The notes beneath the pieces were generated by a model. It was given only the letters and a program-made list of their open reading frames with translations. It searched no databases and was not told the origin of the DNA. A DNA stretch of 64,000 nucleotides from CAVQCX01 sp963711095 (lineage in GTDB: Bacteria; Pseudomonadota; Gammaproteobacteria; Chromatiales; Chromatiaceae), in NCBI GenBank assembly GCA_963711095.1, contig CAVQCX010000030.1:248001-312000 (forward strand). The letters are read 5' to 3'. The translations under genes were made by a program, and so were the position numbers. Shown here one piece after another: positions 34,804-43,132 of this stretch. Every line of letters starts with the position of its first letter. The first letter of the stretch is position 1.

Positions 34804-35097
34804 CCCGAAGACGAAGACTGGCCGGTCAACGGCCAGATCCCCCTGACCTACGAGCCCCTGCCCGCCATTGCCTGATCGACTTCGAGCCTTGACCTGGGCC
34901 GCTCTCGGGCTAAAATCGGGCGGGAATCAAGGAAATCGCGCACAGAGCCACCGGGCGGGGACAAGCGGGGCCGTCGGCGTTGTCACCAAGGGGGAGAGGG
35001 GGTCGTTACGTGCGGCAAAGGTGAGGGCAGACAACCATGAGGCGCTGTTTCGGGGACGCCCGCCTCCGCTCCGCCTGCGGCGGCTGAAAGCGAATTC
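34804..35097 (+). repeat. Dispersed repeat R3, copy 1
   Basis: About 295 bp shared with 37615-37907 and 40333-40637, all in the same orientation. The first 75 bp of each encode a protein tail, DWPVNGQIPLTYEPLPAIA and a stop (intact in copies 1 and 2, damaged in copy 3). A conserved untranslated part follows, containing CCGCTCTCGGGCTAAAATCG and GGGGGAGAGGGGGTCGTT. This is the expected shape of the 3' end of an insertion sequence, but I cannot name the family. Confidence 0.8.
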
Positions 35098-35563
35098 TTG
35101 TCCCGCTCGGTTCTCTGGAGCGAAACCTACAACCGCAAGCTCACCGACAGCTTCGCGATCGAAGAGGAGGTCGCACGCTGGTGCCGTGCCATGAACGGGC
35201 AACCGGCCAACGTGGTCTCCGAATTGCAGCAGATCGACGGCACTCGGGACGGCCCGGCGTGCTGTCGATCGTCATTCGCGCACGCGCTGGCCCTGGCAGG
35301 ACGAGTCGAGGAGGCGTCCGAAATCCTGCGCGAGATCGGCAGCGACGAGCATGAACGTGACGCGCCCGTTTTCCAGCTCTGCGTCATTTTATGCGTCGCT
35401 GGGCGAAATTGATCACGCGTTTCGATGCCTCGAGCGAGCGGTCGACGAACGAGGCTGGGGAGTGGTCTTGCTGCGGCAGGAGCCGAGACTGTATGCTCTT
35501 CGCGACGATCCTCGATTCGACGATCTGGTGCGCCGCGTAGGGCTCGCGGCCGGTCGAGCGTGA
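35098..35563 (+). pseudogene. Remnant of a TolB-like/TPR signalling protein
   Basis: The first frame reads VLWSETYNRKLTDSFAIEEEVAR, written here as VLWSETYNRKLTD then SFAIEEEVAR. This is the LWSExYxRxLxDxFAIQxEIA motif found between CadC-like or kinase domains and TPRs. After a frame change near 35370 the sequence ends as a TPR C-terminus: ASFYASLGEIDHAFRCLERA, ERGWGVVLLRQEPRLYALRD, DPRFDDLVRRVGLA. The N-terminal half is missing, and R3 copy 1 abuts the break. Confidence 0.6.
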
Positions 35564-35679
35564 TGCAGGGCCGCGAACGCGACCGGGGGGCGGGCGTTCG
35601 GTAGAATCCCGTCACGAGGCCAACGAATGTGGCGGATTGAGAAGGGTCCTGACGCAACCCCACGAAAGAAGGAGCGGCC

Positions 35680-37056
35680 ATGCCCGCGCGTCTGCTGATC
35701 ATCGCGCTGGACGGGGCGGATGGCGCGCTGCTCGATCAGTGGAGCGCGGACGGAACGTTGCCGAACCTCGCCGCGCTCCGCGCGCGGGGCACGGCGACAC
35801 GCCTCCTGGCTCCCGCCTGCTCGACGGACGACTCGCTCTGGGCGTCATTCCAGTATGCCTCCGGGCCGGGCGAGCATGGCCGCTATTACTGGAGGCAACG
35901 CCTCGATTCCGGCCGGATGGGTATGAGCTTTCTCGACGAGGCCGGACGCGACGCCTTCTGGGACGTACTTTCGAACGAGGGTTTTCGCGTCGCGCTGATC
36001 GACGTGCCAAAATGCGGAATGCCGAGACCAATCAACGGCATCCATCTCGTGGACTGGCTGGTTCACGGACGCTATTTTGGACAGCCGAAAAGCTACCCGG
36101 AGTCCCTGGCCGCGGAGGTGGTCGAGAAGTTCGGCCCGGCGCCGCCGAGCCTCTGCGCGTACGAGAGAGCCCTACTTGGCGACGATGAGGTCAAGGAGCT
36201 CGCCGGGAACCTTCGCGCCAGTTTCCTCAGGAAGCGCTCGGCCGGGCTGCACTATCTCGAGGCCGAAGCCTGGGACCTGTTCGTGATCGCGTTCAAAGAG
36301 GCGCATTGCGCAGGTCACCATCTCTGGGACCTCGCCGATCCCCGCCATGGCGACCATGACGCGGCGCGCGCGGCGGTGCTGGGCGAACCGCTTCGGGCGA
36401 TCTTCGTGGACCTCGACTCCGCTGTCGGCGAGCTCGTCGCGGCGGCGGGACCGAACGCCCGGATCGCCGTCTTCTCGACGGCCGACATGGCACCTAACGC
36501 CACTCTTTCCCATCTCATGCCGGAGATCGTGGCGCGTCTGAACCGATCGCTCGGCGAGAGCGTGCTCACCCGAGCCATCCGCCGGTTGCGGCAACGCATC
36601 TCGGACCAGCACCTCGGGCCACCATGTGAGATCCTTCCATACAATGAGAGCTGCACGGCGTTGCGCGTGAGCTCGTGGCGCCACACCTTCCGTAACAATC
36701 CAAGCGACAACGCCCGCCGGGTCCGTCTGTGCGGGCAGGTCGAGGCGATGCTCCTCGAGCTGACCGACGCCGACACGGGACAACCGGTAGTCACCGTGAT
36801 CGATCATCCCTCGGCCGGGCATGGAAGCCGGGCCGCGGCCCTGCCCGATCTGCTGGCCCGCTGTGCTCCCTGCACGATTCCCCGCGCGGTCGTCTCGCCA
36901 CGACTCGGACGGATCGAGGCCGAGCCGCCACCCGCCCGGCCGGGGAATCATGCCCCCGGCGGACTTCTCATACTTACTGGAGAGCCGGCCCCCAGCGTGA
37001 CCGCGCTTCAGGACCTCGGTCCGTTGGCCGCGAGACTTCTCCGTTCCCCGGCGTGA
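35680..37056 (+). CDS. Alkaline-phosphatase-superfamily phosphodiesterase-like protein
   Basis: A 458-aa protein. The N-terminus, ARLLIIALDGADGALLDQWS, has the metal-binding Asp of the type I phosphodiesterase/nucleotide pyrophosphatase family. It is followed by GTLPNLAALRARGTATRLL and a Thr/Ser pair (PACSTDDSLWASF). A catalytic Thr would be expected there; the CSTDD context suggests Thr at about residue 49. HCAGHHLWDLADP and VFSTADMAPNATLSHLMP are in the positions of later metal ligands, although the usual GDHG is not obvious. Activity is therefore uncertain. The ribosome site GAAAGAAGGAG is strong. Confidence 0.7.
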   Translation: MPARLLIIALDGADGALLDQWSADGTLPNLAALRARGTATRLLAPACSTDDSLWASFQYASGPGEHGRYYWRQRLDSGRMGMSFLDEAGRDAFWDVLSNEGFRVALIDVPKCGMPRPINGIHLVDWLVHGRYFGQPKSYPESLAAEVVEKFGPAPPSLCAYERALLGDDEVKELAGNLRASFLRKRSAGLHYLEAEAWDLFVIAFKEAHCAGHHLWDLADPRHGDHDAARAAVLGEPLRAIFVDLDSAVGELVAAAGPNARIAVFSTADMAPNATLSHLMPEIVARLNRSLGESVLTRAIRRLRQRISDQHLGPPCEILPYNESCTALRVSSWRHTFRNNPSDNARRVRLCGQVEAMLLELTDADTGQPVVTVIDHPSAGHGSRAAALPDLLARCAPCTIPRAVVSPRLGRIEAEPPPARPGNHAPGGLLILTGEPAPSVTALQDLGPLAARLLRSPA

Positions 37057-37093
37057 CATTCGCGCCGCCTCCGAAGGTCTCGCGACCCGATGA

Positions 37094-37605
37094 TCACTCC
37101 GCCCGAAGAACGCGCGCGGGATCCAGGCCGACAGCCCCGCGCGCCGGCAGGTAGGTGGCGAGAAGCGCGGTCGTCCCGATCGCAAGCGCCGCACTGGCAG
37201 CCGAACCGACGCCGATCGAATAGTCGGCAATGATCGACGAGATCCACCGCTCGAACAGGAGCACGCCGGCGAAGCAGGCCAGCACGCCGGTGACGATCAG
37301 TCCCGAGGAGCGGAAGACGAGCGATCGCAACAGCGTCTGCACTTCCCCCCGGCCGCCATCCGAATCGCGAGCTCGCTGTTTCTCGTGGACACCCAGAACG
37401 CCATCGATCCATAAACGCCGACGCAGGCGACGACGAGCCCGATGAGCGCGAAGATCGTCGACAACGTCGTCGCCGACTCGTTTCCCGGGATCGCCTCGTG
37501 GCAGAGCGAATCCGCCGTCTCGGCGTCGAAGACCGCCATCTCCGGATCGACGTCCCAGACCGCCTGCTGGAGACTCGGCGTGAGCGAGGCCGGGGTCTAC
37601 CCAGC
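37094..37605 (-). pseudogene. MacB/FtsX-type ABC transporter permease, truncated and frameshifted
   Basis: The minus strand begins inside a gene (LQQAVWDVDPEMAVFDAETA). It continues TIFALIGLVVACVGVYGSMA and STRNSELAIRMAAG, then changes frame at a run of six C (37345-37350). It ends with the last membrane helices and LPARGAVGLDPARVLRAE. This is the C-terminal third of a permease of the predicted macrolide/lipoprotein exporter type. The remaining 500 or so residues are missing where repeat R3 copy 2 starts. Confidence 0.75.
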
Positions 37606-37614
37606 CAGGACCCA

Positions 37615-37907
37615 CCCGAAGACGACGACTGGCCGGTCAACGGCCAGATCCCCCTGACCTACGAGCCCCTGCCCGCCATCGCCTGATCGACTTCGAGCCT
37701 TAACCCGGGCCGCTCTCGGGCTAAAATCGGGCGGAAGTCAAGGAATTCGCGCACAGAGCCGTCGGGTGGGCCCAAGCGGGGCCGTCGGCGGTGTCACTAA
37801 AGGGGAGAGGGGGTCGTTTCGTGCGGCAGAGATCTCGGCAGACAGGCGCGAGGCGCCGTTTCCGGGCCGCTGGCTTGCTCTCCGCCTTCAGCGGCTGAAA
37901 GCAAATG
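37615..37907 (+). repeat. Dispersed repeat R3, copy 2
   Basis: Second direct copy, with an intact DWPVNGQIPLTYEPLPAIA tail. It abuts the broken end of the permease pseudogene, so its arrival or a recombination between copies removed the rest of that gene. Copies 1 and 2 are 2.81 kb apart and copies 2 and 3 are 2.72 kb apart. Confidence 0.8.
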
Positions 37908-37984
37908 CCTATCGGAGCGGCCGCCAAGGCCGCGGATCTAGTGGGGTGCAAGTCCTCACGCCGTCAATTGCTCGATTCGGACGG

Positions 37985-38116
37985 CTAGCAGCCTGTCGGA
38001 CTTTCTCTGCAAGTCATTGATTTATTAAAGAATCACTATTTTGGTGCAAATTCTATATTTCTTTATATTTCCATTGGTTACGATTTCCCAGAAGCCTAAG
38101 TCCGACAGGCTGCTAG
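37985..38116. mobile_element. 132-bp MITE with 19-bp perfect inverted ends
   Basis: CTAGCAGCCTGTCGGACTT (37985-38003) and its exact complement (38098-38116) enclose about 94 bp of AT-rich sequence with no gene. The outer CTAG may be a target duplication; being palindromic, it cannot be told from the repeat itself. Such short non-autonomous elements are mobilised by a related transposase elsewhere. It sits about 210 bp before the Anbu gene. Confidence 0.8.
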
Positions 38117-38323
38117 CATATCCGATGCGCGGGGAGGAAACGAACCGCGATATGCTCGGATGTAAAAGCCACGGCTGCTCGGTGCGGCGAGTCGCACTGC
38201 GGTAGGAGCGACCTGGGTGGCGAGCAAAACCGGAGGCCTGAACATGTGACAGTCATTCCTATTGCCGGTACCACCAGGAGTCACGATTGCTGTTTTGAAA
38301 GTGATGAACAGAGAGGTTTCACT

Positions 38324-39049
38324 ATGACCTACTGTATAGGCATCATGCTCGACGCCGGATTGGTACTTGCATCGGACTCGCGTACCCACGCCGGGGTCGA
38401 CAATTTTGCGAGCTTCTGCAAGATGACCGTGTTTGAGCGCGCCGGCGACCGGGTCATCACCCTACTGAGCTCGGGCAACCTGGCCGGAACCCAGGCCGTC
38501 ATCGGCTTGCTGAAGCAGCGCAACGCCAAGGATGGGGTGCCCAATCTCTGGGGCGCGGAGTCCATGTTCGATGTCGCGATGGTGGTGTCGGATGCCATGC
38601 GGGACGTCGATCGGCGCGACGGCCAACACCTGGCAGGGAGTGGTGGCGGCTTCAACGCCTCGTTCATACTCGGTGGCCAGATCGCGGGCGAGCCGCCACG
38701 CCTTTTCCGGATCTATGCGGAGGGCAACTTCATCGAGGCCAGCGTGGAGACGCCCTACCTGCAGACCGGGGAGACCAAGTACGGGAAGCCGATCATCGAC
38801 CGGGTCATTACCCGCTCGACCTCGCTCAACGATGCGGCACAATGTGTCCTCGTCTCGTTCGACTCGACGATGCGCAGCAATTTGTCCGTCGCCATGCCGA
38901 TCGATCTCATCTGCTATGAGCGAGACAGCCTTGAAGTGCGGATGCGCCGCCGCTTCGACGAGGGGGATGCGTATTTCAGCGCGCTCGGCAAGGAATGGAC
39001 GGAAGGCACCCGGCAGGTGTTCAGCGTTCTGCCCAAGCTGGACTGGTAA
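38324..39049 (+). CDS. Anbu (bacterial proteasome homologue) peptidase
   Basis: Anbu is the ancestral beta-subunit-like Ntn hydrolase of bacteria that assembles into open rings. The start at 38324 (AGAGAGG upstream) gives MTYCIGIMLDAGLVLASDSR. Thr2 becomes the N-terminal nucleophile after Met removal. ASDSRTHAGVDNF and the Lys of FCKMTVFE are the other active-site positions. The body has LLSSGNLAGTQAVIGLL, ILGGQIAGEPPRLFRIYAEG and TKYGKPIIDR, all typical. Length 241 aa is normal. A transglutaminase-like gene follows after 200 bp, which is the conserved Anbu neighbourhood. Confidence 0.93.
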   Translation: MTYCIGIMLDAGLVLASDSRTHAGVDNFASFCKMTVFERAGDRVITLLSSGNLAGTQAVIGLLKQRNAKDGVPNLWGAESMFDVAMVVSDAMRDVDRRDGQHLAGSGGGFNASFILGGQIAGEPPRLFRIYAEGNFIEASVETPYLQTGETKYGKPIIDRVITRSTSLNDAAQCVLVSFDSTMRSNLSVAMPIDLICYERDSLEVRMRRRFDEGDAYFSALGKEWTEGTRQVFSVLPKLDW

Positions 39050-39249
39050 GGCCACTGAGGACGCCGTCGGAGACCACAGCGATGGATGCACGCGCAGCAG
39101 ACCCCGGACGCTGCGCAAGGTGACCGTTGACTTGCTGTGCGGGGCGTGTGCGAGCCGTACTGCGGGGGATCCCACGTAGCCGACCCGACGCCAACAACCC
39201 AAACTGCCGCGCCTGCCCCAGGTAGCACGGGCGGCTCAGGAGGCCATTC

Positions 39250-40062
39250 ATGAAGATCCGTATAGGCTACGAGCTAATCTACGATTGCCCGCAGCCGACC
39301 CCGATGATCCTGACCTTGAGCGTGCACTACTCGCGCGTCTCCGACATCATCGTTCCCGACCACCTGATCGCCCACCCGTCGGTTCCGCTTACCGCCTATC
39401 GCGACAGTTTCGGCAACTGGTGCAGTCGTATCGTCGCCCCCCGAGGACAGGTTCGGCTGTCAACCGATGCGCTCGTGCGGGATACTGGCCTGCCGGACCC
39501 GGTGGTTCCGCACGCGAGACAGACACCGGTGGAGGAACTACCGGATGAGACGCTGCTGTTCCTGCTGGGAAGCCGATACTGCGAGACCGATCGCCTGTCC
39601 GAAACCGCCTGGCACCTGTTTGGCAAATCACCCACCGGATGGGCGCGCGTCCAGGCGATCTGCGACTACGTCCACCGGCATATCGTCTTTGGCTATGAGC
39701 ACGCGCGCCCCACCAAGACCGCCTACGAGGCCTTCCACGAGCGCACCGGCGTTTGCCGCGACTACGCGCACCTGGCCATCGCATTCTGTCGCTGCATGAA
39801 TATCCCCGCACGTTATTGCACCGGTTACCTCGGCGACATTGGCATGGCCCCACCCTATGGCCCGATGGATTTCGCCGGTTGGTTCGAGGCCTATCTTGAC
39901 GGCCATTGGTATACATTCGATGCCCGCAACAATATCCCGCGCATCGGGCGTGTGTTGATCGCCCATGGCCGCGACGCCGCAGACGTCGCTATCAGCAACA
40001 CCTTCGGGCCCAACACCCTGAAGGGCTTCAAGATTTGGACCGACGAGGTGAGGGACGGGTGA
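39250..40062 (+). CDS. Transglutaminase-like protein of the Anbu operon
   Basis: A 270-aa protein with the N-terminal beta domain (IRIGYELIYDCPQPTPMILT) and a transglutaminase-like core. The catalytic Cys is in ERTGVCRDYAHLAIAFCR (about residue 165), and the Asp in HWYTFDARNNIPRIGR. The His normally preceding AW is not seen: the stretch reads MDFAGWFEAYL. Activity is therefore uncertain, and this may be usual for Anbu-linked members. The GDAMAP-like GDIGMAPPYGPMDF loop is typical. The other usual Anbu neighbours (alpha-E protein and circularly permuted ATP-grasp) are absent. Confidence 0.88.
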   Translation: MKIRIGYELIYDCPQPTPMILTLSVHYSRVSDIIVPDHLIAHPSVPLTAYRDSFGNWCSRIVAPRGQVRLSTDALVRDTGLPDPVVPHARQTPVEELPDETLLFLLGSRYCETDRLSETAWHLFGKSPTGWARVQAICDYVHRHIVFGYEHARPTKTAYEAFHERTGVCRDYAHLAIAFCRCMNIPARYCTGYLGDIGMAPPYGPMDFAGWFEAYLDGHWYTFDARNNIPRIGRVLIAHGRDAADVAISNTFGPNTLKGFKIWTDEVRDG

Positions 40063-40185
40063 ATGTCGCAAGGCCGCAGAGGCTCGCGCTAACCTCAAGT
40101 CGCCTCACCTGAAAGCCGGCGCCGGAGTCTGTGCGCTGCTGCCTGCACGTCTCGGTGCGCGGCCACCAGGGCGTATCTTGGCCGG

Positions 40186-40332
40186 TTACAGATAGAGCAG
40201 AATCGCGAAATAGTGGCTGACGCTTCCGGCCAGGACGAGCAGATGCCAGATGCCATGGCGCCAGGGCCGGGCGTTATCCAGCGCGTAGAAAATCACGCCG
40301 ACGGTGACCCGCGCCCACCAAGCCAGGCCCCA
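40186..40332 (-). pseudogene. Hemolysin III / TrhA-family C-terminal fragment
   Basis: The minus strand reads VTVGVIFYALDNARPWRHGI, then WHLLVLAGSVSHYFAILLYL and a stop at 40186-40188. This is the last two helices of the hemolysin III/progestin-receptor (PAQR) family, with the metal-binding HxxxH-type residues (HGIWHLLVLAGSVSH). About 170 residues upstream are missing, where R3 copy 3 starts. Confidence 0.75.
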
Positions 40333-40637
40333 CCCCAAGACGACGACTGGCCGATCAACGCCAGATCCCGCTGACCGACGAGCGCCTACCCGTCATCGCC
40401 TGATCGACTTCAAGCCTTGACCTGGGCCGCTCTCGGGCTAAAATCGGGCGAAAGTCAAGGAAATCGCGCACAGAGCCGTCGGGCGGGCCCAGGCGGGGTT
40501 GTCGGCGCTGTCACCAAGGGGGAGAGGGGGTCGTTTCGTGCGGCAAAGATCTCGGCAGACAGGCGCGAGGCGCCGTTTCGGGGGTGCTCGCCTGCGCTCC
40601 GCCTGCGCTCCGCCTGCGGCAGCTGAAGGCAAATTCC
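40333..40637 (+). repeat. Dispersed repeat R3, copy 3
   Basis: Third direct copy, with more differences in the coding tail than copies 1 and 2 (DWPINARS in place of DWPVNGQI). It includes an extra CTGCGCTCCGC duplication near 40590-40615. It cuts off the hemolysin III gene. The remaining 140 bp to the glycosyltransferase start show no gene. Confidence 0.8.
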
Positions 40638-40777
40638 TATCCCTTGTTGCTCTGTTCGTTTCTGCCCACTGGTTTAAGCTGCGGTCCGAAGCTATTGTGG
40701 CGGCATCATACGTCGTCCCATACCGGTGCTGAAGTGCCAGACCCGAGCCATAACACAGGCCCAGCCAGGCAGTTTCA

Positions 40778-41932
40778 ATGACCAGGCTGGCGATTGCCGT
40801 ACAGCACTTCCCGCCCCGTATCGGGGGAGCAGAGCAACAGGCTGCTTTGCTTGCCGCGCTGATGTCGGGCGCTCCCTATGAGTGCCAAGTCCTGACCAGC
40901 AGATTTCAGGCCGGCCTTCCCTCACTTTCCACGTCGGCTGGCACCCGGATCCGCAGGCTGCCTTCGACCCGGATAACAGCGATCAAACCCCTGGTCAATT
41001 TGATTACGGCATTCCTGTACTTCGCCTGCCGCGGGCACAAATACGAGGTCGTGCACACATTCTGCCTGTCGGGCTTTTCCCTGGGTGCCATACTGGGCGC
41101 CAGGCTGTGGGGTTGTCACGCCACCGTGCGCACCTGCACCACCGGCTGCGGGGGCGAGATCGACAGGATCAGGGTGTTTCCCTGCGGCGGGATTATCTGG
41201 TGGCTGTTTAGGCAAGCGGACCTGTTTATAGCGCAAACGCCCGAGCTGGCGGAGGAACTTCGCACACACGGCGTCAGGGGGCAAAGCATAAGGGTGCTGC
41301 CCAATCAGGTACGAATTCACCGGGGTCCCCGCCCGCATACCTGCCGGCAGGCCCGTGAACAACTGAAGCTGCCGATGAAACCTACGATTTTATTCGTGGG
41401 TCGGCTGGTGCCCCAAAAAAACCTGGTCCTGTTGCTGGAGGCCTGGAAGATCCTCAGCGAGGAGCATGACGCGTCACTGGTGATTGTAGGGGACGGCCCC
41501 GACGCGCAACTAATAGAACGCCTGTTTCCCACCACCGAATCGCGCCGCTCCATTTTCCAGATGGGAGCCCAAGCGGATGTAGAATCGTTTTACCTGGCCA
41601 GCGACATTTTCGTTTTTACCGCCCGCCAGGAAGCCTATGGCAATGTGATCGCCGAGGCGATGGCTTCTGGGCTGGCTGTGATTTCCACGAATGTGGGCGT
41701 GGCCAGATACTATATCGAGGATGGGGAGAATGGCCGTGTCATACACGAGGGGACACCAGGGGAGCTTGCCAACATTATCGCAGAGTTGCTTCAGAACGAG
41801 CCGGCCAGGGTCCTGATGGGACAACGTGCCCGCCGCCAGGCCGAGAGAAATTTTTCCCCGGAGGTCCTGAAACAGCGCTACCTTGAGCTGTACACTGAGC
41901 TTCTGCAAGACGGGAGAGGCCGCGGCCGCTGA
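40778..41932 (+). CDS. GT4-family glycosyltransferase
   Basis: A 384-aa GT-B glycosyltransferase. The N-terminal glycine loop is FPPRIGGAEQQAALLAALM (residues 11-29). The C-terminal nucleotide-sugar domain begins ILFVGRLVPQKNLVLLLEAW. The EX7E motif is in RQEAYGNVIAEAMASGLAV, followed by the family's GVARYYIEDGENG loop. It probably builds a surface polysaccharide. Acceptor and donor are unknown. A methyltransferase gene follows 17 bp downstream, suggesting an operon. Confidence 0.88.
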   Translation: MTRLAIAVQHFPPRIGGAEQQAALLAALMSGAPYECQVLTSRFQAGLPSLSTSAGTRIRRLPSTRITAIKPLVNLITAFLYFACRGHKYEVVHTFCLSGFSLGAILGARLWGCHATVRTCTTGCGGEIDRIRVFPCGGIIWWLFRQADLFIAQTPELAEELRTHGVRGQSIRVLPNQVRIHRGPRPHTCRQAREQLKLPMKPTILFVGRLVPQKNLVLLLEAWKILSEEHDASLVIVGDGPDAQLIERLFPTTESRRSIFQMGAQADVESFYLASDIFVFTARQEAYGNVIAEAMASGLAVISTNVGVARYYIEDGENGRVIHEGTPGELANIIAELLQNEPARVLMGQRARRQAERNFSPEVLKQRYLELYTELLQDGRGRGR

Positions 41933-41949
41933 GGCCGCCGGAAAAAAAT

Positions 41950-42837
41950 ATGCCAGAGAGTATTCGATGCAATCTTTGCGGCAGCGGGCACACGATTGAT
42001 CAGCCCGGGAAGGCTGCGTTTCTCAATATCGCGCCACCCCTTGGCATCTCACTGTGCCAGGATTGCGGATTTCTGTTTCAAAGCCCTCGCCCCACGCGGG
42101 CCGAGCTCAAGTTGATGTACGAGAGCAATCCGTACTACGCGCTGGACAATGCGACAAGAGGCGAATCCAGGCAGGGCTTCTACGACGCTCGCTTCACCCG
42201 CGTAGAAAAACTCAAAGGGGCCGTTGGCAAAATGCTCGCGATCGGTTGCCTGGAGGGAGGCTACGCGCTGCTGCGTGCCCAAGCACGTGGCTGGCAGGTG
42301 AAGGGCATGGAATTTTCAGACATCCTGGCGGGGTACGCCTGCCGCCAGCTGGGACTAGACGTGGCCGTCGCCGATAGCTGGGATCTGGGGGGTCTCGGCG
42401 ATGATAAATATGATCTGATCTACAGCCACAGCCTCGAACATGTACCCGATGCCCGCTACACTATTGCTCAAAGCCGCGCTCTCTTACAGCCGGACGGGTT
42501 GCTGGTGCTGGAGGTGCCGAACCAGTTTTACTCCCTGAAGGACAAACTGAAGCGAATAATTACCGCCTTGTCCCCTGGCTTAAAAGGCCTTTTCCACCAG
42601 GAGGTAAAGGCCGAGTTCCATACCTTCTTTTTTGACCCGCGCAGCATCCGCAGCCTGCTTGGGGGTGAGGGCTACGAAATCCTGTCCTTCAGGACTTACC
42701 TGCCAAACCACCCGGTCTACCTGTACAACCCCCGGTGGCGCTGGCTGCAGGAGTCCATCTATGCCATCGGCGGACTCCTTGAACGCGGTCCCTGTATCGA
42801 GGTGATTGCGAGGCCGAAAATACCAGGACACCCATAA
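41950..42837 (+). CDS. Class I SAM methyltransferase with N-terminal zinc ribbon
   Basis: A 295-aa protein. An N-terminal Cys4 ribbon (RCNLCGSG and LCQDCGFLFQSPRP, residues about 6-46) precedes a Methyltransf_23-type domain. The SAM motif is MLAIGCLEGGYALLRA, where IGCLEGG replaces the usual G-x-G-x-G, then YDLIYSHSLEHVPDA and LLQPDGLLVLEVPNQ. This architecture is common in polysaccharide and deoxysugar clusters. It is coupled to the glycosyltransferase upstream. Confidence 0.85.
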   Translation: MPESIRCNLCGSGHTIDQPGKAAFLNIAPPLGISLCQDCGFLFQSPRPTRAELKLMYESNPYYALDNATRGESRQGFYDARFTRVEKLKGAVGKMLAIGCLEGGYALLRAQARGWQVKGMEFSDILAGYACRQLGLDVAVADSWDLGGLGDDKYDLIYSHSLEHVPDARYTIAQSRALLQPDGLLVLEVPNQFYSLKDKLKRIITALSPGLKGLFHQEVKAEFHTFFFDPRSIRSLLGGEGYEILSFRTYLPNHPVYLYNPRWRWLQESIYAIGGLLERGPCIEVIARPKIPGHP

Positions 42838-43132
42838 AACGATATTTGATGCCTTTGTCCAGGAGAGTCCGGTTTCGGTGATATTGTTCTCCTCGCTGGT
42901 CACTCTCAGGAGAACGGAATCCGGGATGAATACAAATACAACCTGACGTTTTTTGTTTTCCTTATGCGACGAGCCGCATCAGGAAAACACGAACCTTCAG
43001 CTTCTTCATGACCTGCCCTCCTCAATGTGGCTCTGTGTAGGACAAATTTCCCACCCCCAACATAACCGACGGATGTTGAGGACGGGCAGGTCAAAACATG
43101 ATGTCTTGGGATAAGGGCGACATCTGCGGGGC

